A stretch of 64,000 nucleotides of DNA from Brachypterus glaber (Eukaryota > Arthropoda > Insecta > Coleoptera > Kateretidae): contig OY294046.1 in NCBI GenBank assembly GCA_958510825.1, forward strand, positions 50,263,794 through 50,327,793. Direction: 5' to 3'. A model generated the notes under the pieces. That model was given only the letters and a program-made list of their open reading frames with translations, was not told where the DNA came from and searched no databases. The translations under genes and the position numbers were made by a program. Below are positions 10,438 to 21,567 of this stretch, piece after piece; position 1 is the stretch's first letter, and every line of letters begins with the position of its first letter.

Positions 10438-11212
10438 GGATACTTGGGTCTGGTCCGGTGTTTTTCTCCAAACTAAATGTTGACCTGTGTTAATAGTAAT
10501 TCCGCAATTTGTAATCTGTGGTTAATTTATGCAAAAACGTTTAATAATTAATATTTTAATATTTATGTATTAAATTATTAATTTTATATAATACCCAATA
10601 TAAATTATTTATAACACACAAACATAATTAAAATATTTTTCTTTTTTCATATAAACACATTTTTTTTGAAAAACAATAAAATCTTTGTGATATGTCCTAT
10701 AGCTCAGTTACGTAAGGGAAAAAATTTTACATCGAGAAATGAAAAAAAAGATATTTTTTATTAACGCAGGACTTTGCAAGGGGAAAGTAATAATAATAGT
10801 TAAGTATCACATTACCTTATAAATTATAAATTATAGGCACGCATAAAGTTTTATTATTGAGAATTGAATTATCGATATACGCGCATGCATAGGCGAAGAA
10901 ATAAATTATTCGTAAATAAAAATTATGTCTGAAATGTAATTAAAATTACGCATTTAGTATGTCTTTAAGGCTCATGCAGACAATTACATACATATTGTGA
11001 TAAATCATTATGGGGCTATACAATATATTTTGAATATTTACTACTTTTAGAAAATAAACAATTACTATATAAAATAAAATACAGTCACTCTTTTTGAGTG
11101 GGTGCACTACCGCAGATTTATAAATAACATTTAAACTTAACAGTTACAAAGAAGGGTATCGTTTTAAATAGGAGTTTTGGGCTAAATAAGAAAAATATGT
11201 TTTTGTTTAAAA
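10438..11212. other. AT-rich spacer, no gene seen
   Basis: No frame above background and no clear internal repeat. Confidence 0.5.
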
Positions 11213-12130
11213 AATTGCAAAATGATGAAAAGAAATGATAAAAAACTGTTGTTTGTTAATAAAGAACAAAATGAAAAAACAAATTAAAAACTCAGGAATT
11301 ATTTGTTATCGTAAACCCGACAACATCGCATTATTCTTGCGCTAAATGTTATATCATATTGAAAAAAAGCAATTTTTTTGTTTGTCTAAAAACCAACATA
11401 AATACATTTAGGTAGAATGTATAATCAAAACACAACACAATATTGATTAAATATATCTATTTTTAAATAAGTATATTTAATTAATATTAAAAGTTAAAAG
11501 TCTATGTGTAACTTTTTCATAATCTAGTTTTGAATCATATCATGGAAATAAAGAAATTTAACATAAAGAACTTTCACTTTCGGGTTTAGACCGTGTTAAT
11601 GGATTTTCACTTTCCGACGTTTCGTCTCTTACTACTAGAGACATCTTCAGGGATTAATCTGAAACTTCAGATTAATCCCTGAAGATTAATCCCTGAAGAT
11701 GTCTCTAGTAGTAAGAAACGAAACGTCGGAAAGTGAAAATCCATTAACACGGTCTAAACCCGAAAGTGAAAGTTCTTTATGTTAAATTTCTTTATTTCCA
11801 TGATATGATTCAAAACTAGATTATGAAAAAGTTACACATAGACTTTTAACTTTTAATATTAATTAAATATACTTATTTAAAAATAGATATATTTAATCAA
11901 TATTGTGTTGTGTTTTGATTATACATTCTACCTAAATGTATTTATGTTGGTTTTTAGACAAACAAAAAAATTGCTTTTTTTCAATATGATATAACATTTA
12001 GCGCAAGAATAATGCGATGTTGTCGGGTTTACGATAACAAATAATTCCTGAGTTTTTAATTTGTTTTTTCATTTTGTTCTTTATTAACAAACAACAGTTT
12101 TTTATCATTTCTTTTCATCATTTTGCAATT
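11213..12130. mobile_element. Almost perfect 918-bp palindrome
   Basis: The left arm (11213-11660) and right arm (11683-12130) are reverse complements over about 448 bases with a single mismatch that I can find (T at 11630 against A in TAAGAAACG near 11713). The centre is a small nested palindrome made of TCAGGGATTAATCTGA and its complement. Arms end at AATTGCAAAATGATG / CATCATTTTGCAATT. No protein is encoded. Near the centre each arm carries a hammerhead-like motif (separate entry). Could be a recent foldback element, a recent inverted duplication, or an assembly artefact from an inverted chimeric read. Confidence 0.9.
11603..11654 (-). ncRNA. Hammerhead-ribozyme-like motif in the palindrome
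   Basis: The minus strand reads CCCTGAAGATGTCTC, a 9-base loop, GAGACGAAACGTCGG. CTGAAGA fits the hammerhead core CUGANGA, GTCTC/GAGAC gives helix II, and GAAAC followed by GTC fits GAA, a two-base helix III (AC/GU) and the cleavage-site C17. One extra U before helix II and a weak helix I depart from consensus. Small hammerheads with minimal helix III are known from Penelope-like retroelements. The right arm repeats the motif on the plus strand (11690-11731) with one base changed in helix II. Confidence 0.35.
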
Positions 12131-13632
12131 GTGCAAAAGTGAAAGTTCTTTATATCTTAATGGCCGTGAAAGCTTAAAATCTGAAATTTAACATGTTGAA
12201 AGCCACATTAAATTACTTGTCTTGGGTAACACTGTCCCAAGGAACAACATGCTTTGGGTTATCGCTGAAACAGTTGGTTTGCTTACAATGTTATTATGGT
12301 ATAAATACCTCAAAAATAACTCCATAATCGTACTAAAACATAAGAAACTATTCACATAAGTCCAGCCTAATAACACATTGAATTACAATATATTGAATCC
12401 GTGAAAACTAATAAAACACAACAAAATATTTTAATATTATAGTCGAGAGCAGTGTAGCACAACACAGACTCTTTCCTTTGACCCCACTAAAGTAGTTAAC
12501 GTGCAAAGTTATTTTTATTTTGACGAGATGACATTTGACACTTGAAGTTTCGTGCAATGTTGCCAAATCGTACATTGACAGATGTCAAATTCTTAATTAA
12601 AATAATTAATTAAAGTATGTTTCGGGATGTAAAAAGGGCTGAAATTTGTATATATAAGCATGTAAAGTCTTATCGTTGCAGGCGATTTAGCCCAAAATGC
12701 GAGACCCTCCTTTAAACATACAATTTTTGTTCAGTGAATTACCCGTATTTGAGAAACTAAATAAATATTAAGAAAACCCCCGTTTAATCTTTTAAGAATC
12801 GGCCAAAAATCTTAAGTTTAAAGTTTGGTGATATCTGGTGATATCTGGATATCTGGTATGGCTTGTAGACTTCTAAATAGACAAGCGGACGGACATGTAA
12901 TAGTATATTTATTAACTAGTGTGGAAAGTGACATTTTTCACGCGAGTTGGAAGGTATACGAACGAGCCGTCAGGCCAGTGAGGAAACCCCACGAGTGTAA
13001 GAAATACACTTTCCAACGAGTTATGTACACTATTTTTCCTACGATCCCGAAAAAATATAAAGTTTCTTAATTTAATATTTTCTAATTTTTATTATTTATT
13101 TCAAGAATTTTTGAGAAAAACAAAGCACAAAATAACATACAAATTTATATATACCGTGCAATTATAAAGTGCCGAATACTTTTTAAAGCAAAACTGGCAT
13201 TAGCGATAAGTAAAATGGAAGAAATATGTGTGCCTTTTACTGGCCACCGAGCTGTAGTACGTAGCAATCACATGAGCTTGTCGCGCACAACTTTTTTTAA
13301 CAGAGGCGTGGCTTTAAACAAAGAGTATTTTCTTTTCAAACTGTTCGACACTTTGTAATCGCACTGTAGTTTTGTTCGTTGGGATTGCATTTTCTTGCAT
13401 TGACGTACATTTTTCATCCAATCAAATAAGTACTGAATTTGTTCCTTAACTTTTAAACATGACACAGAATGTGTTCAACTGTAAAGTGCAAAAGTGCAGG
13501 AACCAACGAACATACCTACCTTATGTATGTCAAACAGGAAATATAATTTTTATTTACCTTTAGTTTTCTTCGTTTTATATTTATTACAATATATTATTAC
13601 CAATATTTATTATAATATATTATTAGGTACTA
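12131..13632. other. Mostly unique AT-rich sequence with small repeats
   Basis: 12132-12155 repeats an interior phrase of the preceding palindrome (AGTGAAAGTTCTTTAT). 12827-12858 is a short GATATCTGGT repeat. 12965-13048 carries a phrase (ACTATTTTTCCTACGA) that also occurs at 26268. 13405-13440 (CATCCAATCAAATAAGTACTG) resembles the hairpin of the 414-bp repeat at 18159. No credible gene. Confidence 0.5.
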
Positions 13633-13687
13633 ATAGGCAACCCATTAAACAGCTAATAATTTATTAGCTGTTTAATGGGTTGCCTAT
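13633..13687. repeat. Perfect 27-bp-arm hairpin
   Basis: ATAGGCAACCCATTAAACAG and its continuation at 13633-13659 is followed after one base by its exact reverse complement at 13661-13687. No gene lies directly upstream, so a terminator role is not suggested. Probably a tiny palindromic element. Confidence 0.85.
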
Positions 13688-14825
13688 AAGCGCAAATCAA
13701 GGAAAACTTGACACTTTCATCCAGTTAGATTTATGTGGATATGCTGCCATATATGACAATAAAACTGTACTGTTTTACATTTCATAAGGAAAAGACTGTC
13801 ATGAAAGATAGAAAATGGCATATAGAACGAGGTGAGTAAAATTCGTAGAATTTACAACGTAAATATCTATATAAAATTAGGCAAACCTACATAGATAAAT
13901 ATCAAAATAGAGTGATATAAAAATATCAAACTAGTGTGATATAAGGCGTTTTCTAAAGAACAAAAGAGTGTGCTAAATTTTATTTTCAAAGGGGGTCGTA
14001 GGAAAAAATGTTTTTTTTTACATAACGTAACACATGCACCAGGCACACAAAACATTCCCATGTAAATTTAAAAACCGGGGGATATCCACTGTTTTTTAGG
14101 TTATTTTGAAACGCTGACCTGATTGGTCAAAACTGACATCGAATTCATCTTCAGCGGCCAAAAATACATGGGAATGTGTATGTCGCATATCTGGGATAGA
14201 AGATATTTTTTTTCGCGCCATCCATTTTCGCCTGTGCCTACTTATTAATTTATAATAATATATAATAATAATAATAATAATAACATATAATATATATTAA
14301 TTAATACTTAACCGCTGAAAACAACAAAATTTTTTTCTCTTTTAGAGTATCTCGAAAATAGAAACAAAGAAAATCTTGCGTGTTAAAAGATTTAGTACAG
14401 CATTAAGAAAATTATGCAACTTTTTCCAAAACCTAATCGATTCAAATGGATTATTGTTCAAGAATTAAACTGTTGTTTAACACGAAAAGATATATTAAGA
14501 TAAGTGTTACGTAAGATTGGATTAGGATAGGATAGACATGCATATGTTTTACATACACTACACAAAAAATGCTGTACGTGTGTATATGCAAAATCGTGCT
14601 TATATATAATTGCTGCGGTTTTGGTAAATAAGTAAATAACTAATCATTTCTTAAACTAAACTATAGTTTATAAACAAGGTTCAGTTAATAGTAAGAAAAT
14701 TTAACCTCGTCAAAATACCTACAGTTCTTAAAAAAGAAATCAACTTTTGAAGTATTTTTAATTAAAACTTACTAAATTACAAAAATCTAAACGAAGTATG
14801 ATTTAAGCATTTTTATAGCAGAAAT
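13688..14825. other. AT-rich spacer with TAA microsatellite
   Basis: A run of about ten TAA/ATA units lies at 14250-14283. Otherwise no gene or repeat recognised. Confidence 0.55.
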
Positions 14826-15290
14826 TTTTGTAAAAAAACGGTCCAGGTTTAACAGAAAATATTAATTAGTAAAAAGTTTGCTCAATGTTTTTCGAGGAAA
14901 TCATTGAAATAAATTACAAAACCACAGGGCCAAGATAAGTTCCCTGTGGCACACCAAATTAACAGTTTCTAAATATGCAACATTATGATATTTTGATTTA
15001 AAGAATGCAGACAGTTAATTTAAAAATACCGGAAATTTTAAATAGTAAAAAGTGTGCTCTATTTTTTTATTAAGAAAATCATTGAAATAAATAAGAAAAC
15101 ACTGAACCAAGAATAGTTTTCTGGGAGACACAAAATAAACAATTTTAAAAAATGTAACGGTGTACATAATAGAAAAAACAGGAAATTATAAGTGGTAATA
15201 AGTCTAATCTTTAACCAAAATCATCAATACTCGTAAGTTAAACAAAGTACTGGGCCAAGGATAACTCCCTGTGGCATACCAAATTACCAG
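14826..15290 (-). pseudogene. Three tandem fragments of a non-LTR reverse transcriptase
   Basis: On the minus strand, 15280-15242 reads GMPQGVILGPVLC, which fits the G-x-PQGS-x-LGP(L/V)LF motif of non-LTR retrotransposon reverse transcriptases. 15131-15093 reads VSPRKLFLVQCF followed by LIYFNDFL, and 14955-14919 reads GVPQGTYLGPVV with YFNDF after a frameshift. The three copies share flanking wording (TAGTAAAAAGTKTGCTC, ATCATTGAAATAAAT) and are spaced about 150-175 bases. All have stops and frameshifts. This is a degraded fragment that was itself duplicated in tandem. Confidence 0.75.
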
Positions 15291-16485
15291 TATGAAACAT
15301 TATGTAAAAAGACTGTGTTTAGAGAACGCAAGCACTTGATGTTAACTCTTAAATGCAAGAATATTTCTTTGTGGTACATCTCTTTGTTATTAAAAGTAAC
15401 TTGTGCAAAAATGTGCCATAATATTATAGTATTATATTGATGCAAATCCATCTGACCCGATTTAAATAGATCTTTTGAAATAGGCACAAAAACGAAAACA
15501 GCCAACTAACTATACAGTTAATAGGTTGATGTTGGCGAAATAATGACAGTAATTGAAGAATTTCTTCGGGCGAATTTAAATAAGGAGCCTTGTGCTAAAA
15601 ACGTCTTTAAATCTATATTTCCCAAAGAATGTAAATAATTTAAATAATTATGAACAATTTCAGCGTATAAAATAGGAATTTGTGAACATGCATTTTACGC
15701 CTAGCTGAAATTTAATTCAATAAAAAATTAAATTTTTGTATTACCAGGCTCCCGTTGAATTTACATATCTTGAAATCGCAAGTTTTTTGCTTTTCGTTTT
15801 GGGTTTTAAACCAGCCCACACGCCAGTTTAGTTCAGATGTAAGAGGAAGGAGGAAACTAAACTTCATAGGGCGGTATTATATGAAGCGCTCAGCAGTGGT
15901 AGAATATTTTTGGAGTAGCGACAATCCGAAAAGGACAGCTTCCTTTTCCAGCAAGATGTTCTTTAGTTCTTTTGATATAATTAAATAATATATTTTGGAA
16001 ATTTATTAAAAAATACGTATCATATAAAAAAGATTTGTTTTTTAAAATGCTTAAAAAGCGAGGCTAGGGTTTGCTGTATTTTGTGATCTGAGATTTCTAC
16101 TATCTTGTGGTGAACCTAATTTCAGCAAACGTTGATATTTCAAAACGGCTTGCTTCAGGTGATAATTAATAGATACTTATCAACGTGTATTTTAAACAAA
16201 TATTATTCAATCCAGGTAAAATTGTATTTTAAATATTCTCGTTTTTCATGTCGACTACCATGAATAATAATACCATGGTACCATTGCAAACTAGTTTTAA
16301 TGCAAGCTGACAGAAAGTGCCTATCCAATAGTAATGCCGCTAAAATTTGGGTGTGGGCGGAAACAAAAAATTTCCACCTAAAGATTGTGATTTTATTAAC
16401 TCCATATAATAAAGGTTTAATCGTCTGTGGATTTTCCCAACTAGCGGGAAGATTTTCTTAATTCGAAAGTGACTAAGGTGGTCTA
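15291..16485. other. Spacer, no gene seen
   Basis: Short open frames at about 15284-15505 (minus) and 15755-15988 (plus) have no recognisable motif. Composition is ordinary for the window. Confidence 0.5.
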
Positions 16486-16489
16486 TTAA

Positions 16490-17361
16490 CCCTCCAGTGG
16501 TGGCGTCGCGGTGTCAGGGACCGGGTTAGGTAAAAACATATGCTATTTTGCAGCGAGAATGGAAAACCGTTCTGTCACTAATTCCTCGACCATGCGAAGT
16601 GTAAACTAAAGTGTCAATTTAGTATTGATTAGTCAAGTATGTGAAGCGTTACGTGACACGTTGTACGAGACCGGGGCTACTACTCGCGTACCACTTTTTG
16701 TTTTATATAGTGGAATTTAACTTATGGTAATTTTATACATTTATATTTTTTTATTATAATTTTTTTTTATTTTATTCTGTTTTTTATTGTTTTTAATTAA
16801 ATATTATTTTATAGAGGGAATTTTGTTTTTATTTTTATATTTTTAATTTAATATTACCAAAGAGATTTAAATTTTAATTTTATACCTAGAATCATTTTTT
16901 TTTTGTCAACTATTAAATGTATATAAAGTTACAATAAAAATAAGTTAACACGTTGACTGTCACATAAATCACATACGATTCATGATACGTTTTCCCCACA
17001 CGCCTATGAGGCATATATAATTCATGGACGTATGATTAAAAAAATATACTAATACGTCCATGAGTAATATATAAACATGCACCCAAACACTGAAAAAATT
17101 GTGTAGATTTTTTTAACATAGAAAAACGTAATATGCAATGACTTTAAAACTAAAATATTGCAAAAAAACGTCTGGACGTAGGGGGACAAAAAAAAACCTT
17201 ATGGGGACTGTTAACGTGTTAAATATACTTTTTTCTAACACCACTTTACAAATATTTTATAACAATTGGTTAAAAATGCAATTATGACCATTTATTGATA
17301 ACCCGGTTTCTGAGACCGGGGCCACCACTCACGTCATTAAATAGGCGCCACCACTGGAGGG
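16490..17361. mobile_element. piggyBac-like non-autonomous element, 872 bp
   Basis: The left end reads TTAA then CCCTCCAGTGGTGGCG; the right end is CGCCACCACTGGAGGG then TTAA. The 16-bp terminal inverted repeats are perfect, start with CCC and are flanked by TTAA (16486-16489 and 17362-17365), the hallmark target of piggyBac transposases. Subterminal GAGACCGGGGCYAC motifs occur at 16668 and 17313. No transposase is encoded, and a second element is nested inside, so it must be mobilised in trans. Confidence 0.85.
16949..17218. mobile_element. Second piggyBac-like MITE nested inside the first, 270 bp
   Basis: TTAA (16945-16948) is followed by CACGTTGACTGTC; the other end reads GACTGTTAACGTG then TTAA (17219-17222). 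Ends match at 11 of 13 positions as inverted repeats. The interior holds a hairpin (TTCATGGACGTAT and ATACGTCCATGAGTA, about 17020-17065). It interrupts the larger element, so it inserted later. Confidence 0.75.
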
Positions 17362-17490
17362 TTAAAAGTGACCACGGGTACACTTCGTATAAATTTAGTT
17401 CTTATTTTAAAATTTTCACGGTGCAGGGTTTCAAACTAAGTTATTTACTGGCTGTATTTCAGTTATTTAAAAAGATAGACATTTGATTTA

Positions 17491-17624
17491 GGGCCACTTG
17501 CACCAACTTTTGGTACGGGATTATCTTAGCCAAACCGAGTTAAAGTTAAAAATGCTGCGTTCTATTGGTCGGCCGTCAATTTAATCCAAGTTTAAAGTTA
17601 AATCATCATTGGTGCAAGTGGCCC
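17491..17624. mobile_element. PIF/Harbinger-like MITE, copy 1 (134 bp)
   Basis: Inverted ends GGGCCACTTGCACCAA and TTGGTGCAAGTGGCCC, flanked by TTA on both sides (17488-17490 and 17625-17627). A 3-bp TWA target duplication and GGGCC-type ends are typical of PIF/Harbinger. A second copy with a TAA duplication is at 37255-37391. Confidence 0.85.
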
Positions 17625-17627
17625 TTA

Positions 17628-18158
17628 AAGAGGTGTAGATAAAATAATCACAATATTTAAAATTATTGTTTTCACCAGCTGTTTATCTCATCTATATATA
17701 TTCTAATCGATAAACCTATATAGACCTTTAGGCCTATAAGAAATTATATCCAAACAAATATCGTTCATTTTAAAATTACCTATAGTATTTACTATTTATT
17801 AAAGTGTAAAGTACCAAACAAAAATTAGTCCTTTGTATTTTGTAGTTTTAAACATATACAAAGTAAACAAACTGTGGAGATTTCTATCCATTGTTTTAAG
17901 TTAGAACTTTTAACATTTTACGATGAAAAATCTAGGTTATCGTGATTCATCTTCTAATAGTACCAATAAATTTTAATGTACTATTTTATTATTATACCTA
18001 TATCTTTCGTAACTAACATACGCATTTTAACGACCCTGTATATAATATATTAATTATAATTATAATTAATATATTAATGTGCATAATATTTAGGTCCGGC
18101 ATAAGACAAAACTTATCTCATTATGAGCTGCTCATATAATACATATGGAGCAATCAGA
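17628..18158. other. AT-rich spacer with AT palindrome
   Basis: 18040-18077 is a nearly perfect AT-only palindrome around TTAATTATAATTATAATTAA. No gene seen. Confidence 0.55.
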
Positions 18159-18572
18159 ATGGAGCTCTCTACAACTAGAATTATGAAACAAAAGACGTCT
18201 ACCCTATCTCTATCTCATTTGTGCTACACTTTCCAGCCAACCAAATAAATACTGTATTTGTTTTTCATAAAACAAATACAGTATTTATTTGGTTGGCCAG
18301 AAAGTGTAGCACTGAGCGGCACGAACGAACATAGCTAATGTGAATCTGTAGAATAAGATAATTCTACTAAAATTTAGATGGCGCCAGTAATTTCTTTAAT
18401 AAAAATAATATAGTTACACTTTTCGCCCGGCCAAATAAATATTGTATTTGTTCAACAAAGAACAAATACAGAATTTGTTTGGTTGGGTGGAAGTGGGAGT
18501 GTATGTATGACTTCTATCCTTTTTGGGTAGAACTTTTGTCCCTGTCTAATCTAACGGGAGAAATCGCCATTA
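18159..18572. repeat. 414-bp dispersed repeat with two long hairpins, copy A
   Basis: About 97% identical by eye to 20364-20777, same orientation. 18221-18312 is a hairpin with ~43-bp arms (GTGCTACACTTTCC... and ...GAAAGTGTAGCAC) and a short loop. 18413-18495 is a second, related hairpin (CACTTTTCGCCCGGCCAAAT and ATTTGTTTGGTTGGG). Ends carry no clear inverted repeat, so the transposition mechanism is not apparent. Transcripts could form long double-stranded hairpins. Confidence 0.8.
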
Positions 18573-18750
18573 AGTTTTTTTAACTGACCTATCACAAACG
18601 TGATTAAACCGGAAATAGCCTTTGCTAGACTTTAAAAAAATTAATTCGAAGCTAGCTTTAATTAAATTTTTAAATAAAGTTTGTTCATTTAGGAAAGAAT
18701 CTTACGATTCATTAACATTAACCTCACTAAGAATTTGACCAATGAAATGT

Positions 18751-18928
18751 CCGAGGGGCTGACCGCGTCTGAAATTTGTACAAAAGAGTTCCTCAGAGTT
18801 CCTCCGGAGTTTCTCGGAGTTTCTCCAGAGTTCCTCAGAGTTCCTCGGAGTTCCTCCAGAGTTCCTCCTGAGTTTCTCCTGAGTTCCTTTGGCTTGTACA
18901 AAAGATTTCCTCGCAGTCAGCCCCTCGG
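18751..18928. mobile_element. 178-bp inverted-repeat element carrying a 10-bp minisatellite
   Basis: Ends CCGAGGGGCTGACCGCG and CGCAGTCAGCCCCTCGG are inverted repeats with one mismatch. Both flanks read AAATGT (18745-18750 and 18929-18934), a perfect 6-bp target duplication. The interior (18788-18890) is about ten copies of a 10-11-bp unit close to GAGTTCCTCC. TTTGTACAAAAGA occurs on each side of the array. Non-autonomous DNA transposon; the superfamily is uncertain. Confidence 0.8.
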
Positions 18929-18934
18929 AAATGT

Positions 18935-19675
18935 CAAATTATTTGACAAATTTTATATTATGAAATTTAAACTAATGGTATCTATAATGATATTATTTCG
19001 ACTATTTTTTTTTTCTCAAAATTAATGAAGAGCCCCTAGCACAAGCCAGAAGCTTATTTGGGGCTCTTAATTTATCTTTATTTATTTATATAAATATAAC
19101 TATAACTATATATTCAAACAAGGGACCTTAATTATTTAGGGTATTTTAACCTACCTCCATGACTCTGCAGAGTACATGTACACTTGCCCCATGGCTTTTA
19201 ATTCTTGCCCAAGAGTGGGGAAAGTGTTAACTTTTGATATTTTTTTTAATATTAATTTTACATAAAATCTTTAAAAGCTAAAAATTATTTTTTTTTTCAC
19301 TAAATAATAGCTGAAGGTTAAAATTTTTATATTCTTTAAAATAAAATTACAAAAATTAGTTTTTGTATGCAGTACGATTTTTTTTTTAATTTTGGGTTAA
19401 CAGGTTGCAAAAATAACCTCTGACCGCTTTTCGGTAAAAAACACAAGGTTTTCTGTAAACATATTTATTAGACTAAAGTCCCCTTAAATAAAGCATTGAC
19501 CCTGGCAGACATTGAAATTTTGATAACTAAAAAAAAGCTCCTCACCTCCTCTAAAAAAAGCTTTACTCCTCAGAGAAATTTTGATGGCTAAAAAAAATGT
19601 GTCACGTTACAGGGGGGAGGGGGGGTCGAAATTGGCCAAATTTTGAGTTACGCAATACTTGAACGTTTCCTTGGT
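18935..19675. other. Spacer with one hairpin, no gene seen
   Basis: 19028-19068 has inverted ends AAGAGCCCC and GGGGCTCTT around a GAAGCTT core. G runs (GGGGGGAGGGGGGG) lie near 19613. GAAATTTTGATRRCTAAAAA phrases near 19513 and 19581 also occur near 8268. Confidence 0.5.
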
Positions 19676-20245
19676 TAATAGCTATTTTCCTAACAAGTGT
19701 GAAAGGAGACTCTTTTCCGCACTATATTACATCAGTGCAATGGGGAGTGCGTAAAAGCCTCTTTACCCATGCGTTGAGAACAATATTTTTTCTACAAGCG
19801 GAGCTAAAATTAAAACATGTTTTATACTTTATTAAATAAATTTTATTTTTATATTACAACAATTATTAACTGTTAAACAGTTAAGAAATTTAAACATTTT
19901 TATAATTAAATATTTCAAGGTTCAAGGTTATTTTCTTTTATAAAAACTTTACAATTGAACTTGACAACACAACTGACACGAACAAACTAGCTTGGTCGCC
20001 ATGGAAACAAGTGTCTTAACCAACAATTCTACACGTTTGTATATTCAAGCTATAGTAATAATTTTTACTATAGCCGAGCGCGCTCTCAACTTTACGCTTT
20101 AACCTTCGTAAGGCAGGATGCGAGCAAGTGAGAGGCACAATCGTCTATAGTAATTGCGCCGGCTATAAATGATTTTTTATTAAAAAATTATGTTTGCGGA
20201 AAAGGCCTTCTTTCCGCATGCATATGAGTGCGGAAAGAGGCATCT
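19676..20245. repeat. Dispersed element with TTTCCGCA palindromes, copy 1
   Basis: TAATAGCTATTTTCCTAACA at 19676 and a region around TTCTTTCCGCATGCATATG at 20208 both recur, inverted, in 26481-26796. 20208-20239 is an imperfect palindrome (CTTTCCGCA...TGCGGAAAG). A GC-rich island (GAGCGCGCTC) lies at 20075-20095. No protein. Confidence 0.65.
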
Positions 20246-20363
20246 TGTTGCAAAGTGGGGACAGGCGTCATGCGGTCGCTTCTAATCAGTGCTGAATTTA
20301 TACTACGCTAATGAACGAAAGAACAGCTCACTAATCCCAGAGTATGCTTATAAGAAATGAATA

Positions 20364-20777
20364 CATGGAGCTCTCTACAACTAGAATTATGAAACAAAAG
20401 ACGTCTACCCTATCTCTATCTCATTTGTGCTACACTTTCCAGCCAACCAAATAAATACTGTATTTGTTTTTCATACAACAAATACAGTATTTTTTTGGTT
20501 GGCCGGAGAGTGTAGCACTGAGCGGCACGAACGAACATTGCTAATGTGAATCTGTAGAATAAGATAATTCTACTAAAATTTAGATGGCGCCAGTAATTTC
20601 TTTAATAAAAATACTATAGTTACACTTTTCGCCCGGCCAAGTAAATATTGTATTTGTTCAACAAAGAACAAATACAGAATTTGTTTGGTTGGGTGAAAGT
20701 GGGAGTGTATTTATGTCTTCTATCCTTTTTGGGTAGAACTTTTGTCCCTGTCTAATCTAACGGGAGAAATCGACATT
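20364..20777. repeat. 414-bp dispersed repeat with two long hairpins, copy B
   Basis: Same orientation as copy A, 2.2 kb away, with scattered substitutions. The first hairpin arm has ATTTTTTTGG where copy A has ATTTATTTGG. The shared block ends sharply at ATGGAGCTC on the left and CATTA on the right in both copies, which defines the unit. Confidence 0.8.
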
Positions 20778-21103
20778 ACATATTTATCTAATTGCCGTAA
20801 TACGGTGCTAGGAAAAAACTAACTCTCGCTTCGCGGAGCACAGGTGCGCGTGGATTTTTCAAACGCTTCTCGCATAATAACTTATTATTGTTAATAATAA
20901 TATATTTCTTGTAATAGATGTGTTTGAAGAGGAAGTCTTAATTACAAAATTGGATTATTGACAGTAATAGAATTACTCTAATAACTTTTAATAAAAAAAG
21001 GTACTTGCGTAACAAGAATCTTAATATTCCTTCTTAGTACCACGGGTTAAACGCTACTAAAACAATTAATTTGCCTTTTTAAAAGGTACGATTTTTTTTG
21101 TAA
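20778..21103. other. Spacer, no gene seen
   Basis: Contains a short GC-rich patch (CTCTCGCTTCGCGGAGCACAG, near 20823), otherwise AT-rich. Confidence 0.45.
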
Positions 21104-21567
21104 TACTGCCGAAATTTTTTAAAAAGAATTAATAGGTTTTATCAAGGGAGGCATTTAAATCGTAAATTTTCACATCATACCATTTTGAAGAGATTTTAAA
21201 AGTTGGGTTAAGCTTTTGACAAAAACCGTCTAGGGTAAAATACAGTAAGTACTGGATTTTTTGTTAGTTTTTTGTATTATACTATTTAAATTATTCTTAT
21301 AATACTTTATAATTAGAAAAGTTATATAAATTAGGTTGTTTTATTTTTCCGATAAATTTTGTTTTACTAATTTTAAATTTTGGAAAAAAAATCAAAGCGG
21401 ATACTGTATTTTTGCTTTGATATTTTTTGAATTTGACAAATAAATAACCTTACTTTAAAAATTAATTCTTACCTGTCAAACTAAATCAAACTATGTTGTA
21501 AAATGGTCGATTTCAATGCCCACCTTGATAAATCCTATTAATGCTTTTTAAAAAAATTCGGCAGAAT
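21104..21567. mobile_element. Foldback/TIR element, 464 bp
   Basis: The left end TACTGCCGAAATTTTTTAAA continuing to ATCAAGG (21104-21150) is repeated inverted at the right (CCTTGATAAATCCTATTAAT to TTCGGCAGAATA, ending 21567). Further inside CATACCATTTT pairs with AAAATGGT. No coding sequence. Confidence 0.7.

Noticed and set aside
12188..12376. 62-codon minus-strand frame
   Set aside because: No motif that I can support as a transposase or other protein.
13633..13687. Hairpin as a transcription terminator
   Set aside because: Eukaryotic sequence with no gene upstream; better seen as a small palindromic element.
18689..19025. Frames rich in EFLRVPPE / RNSGGT repeats
   Set aside because: Translation of the 10-bp minisatellite inside a MITE.
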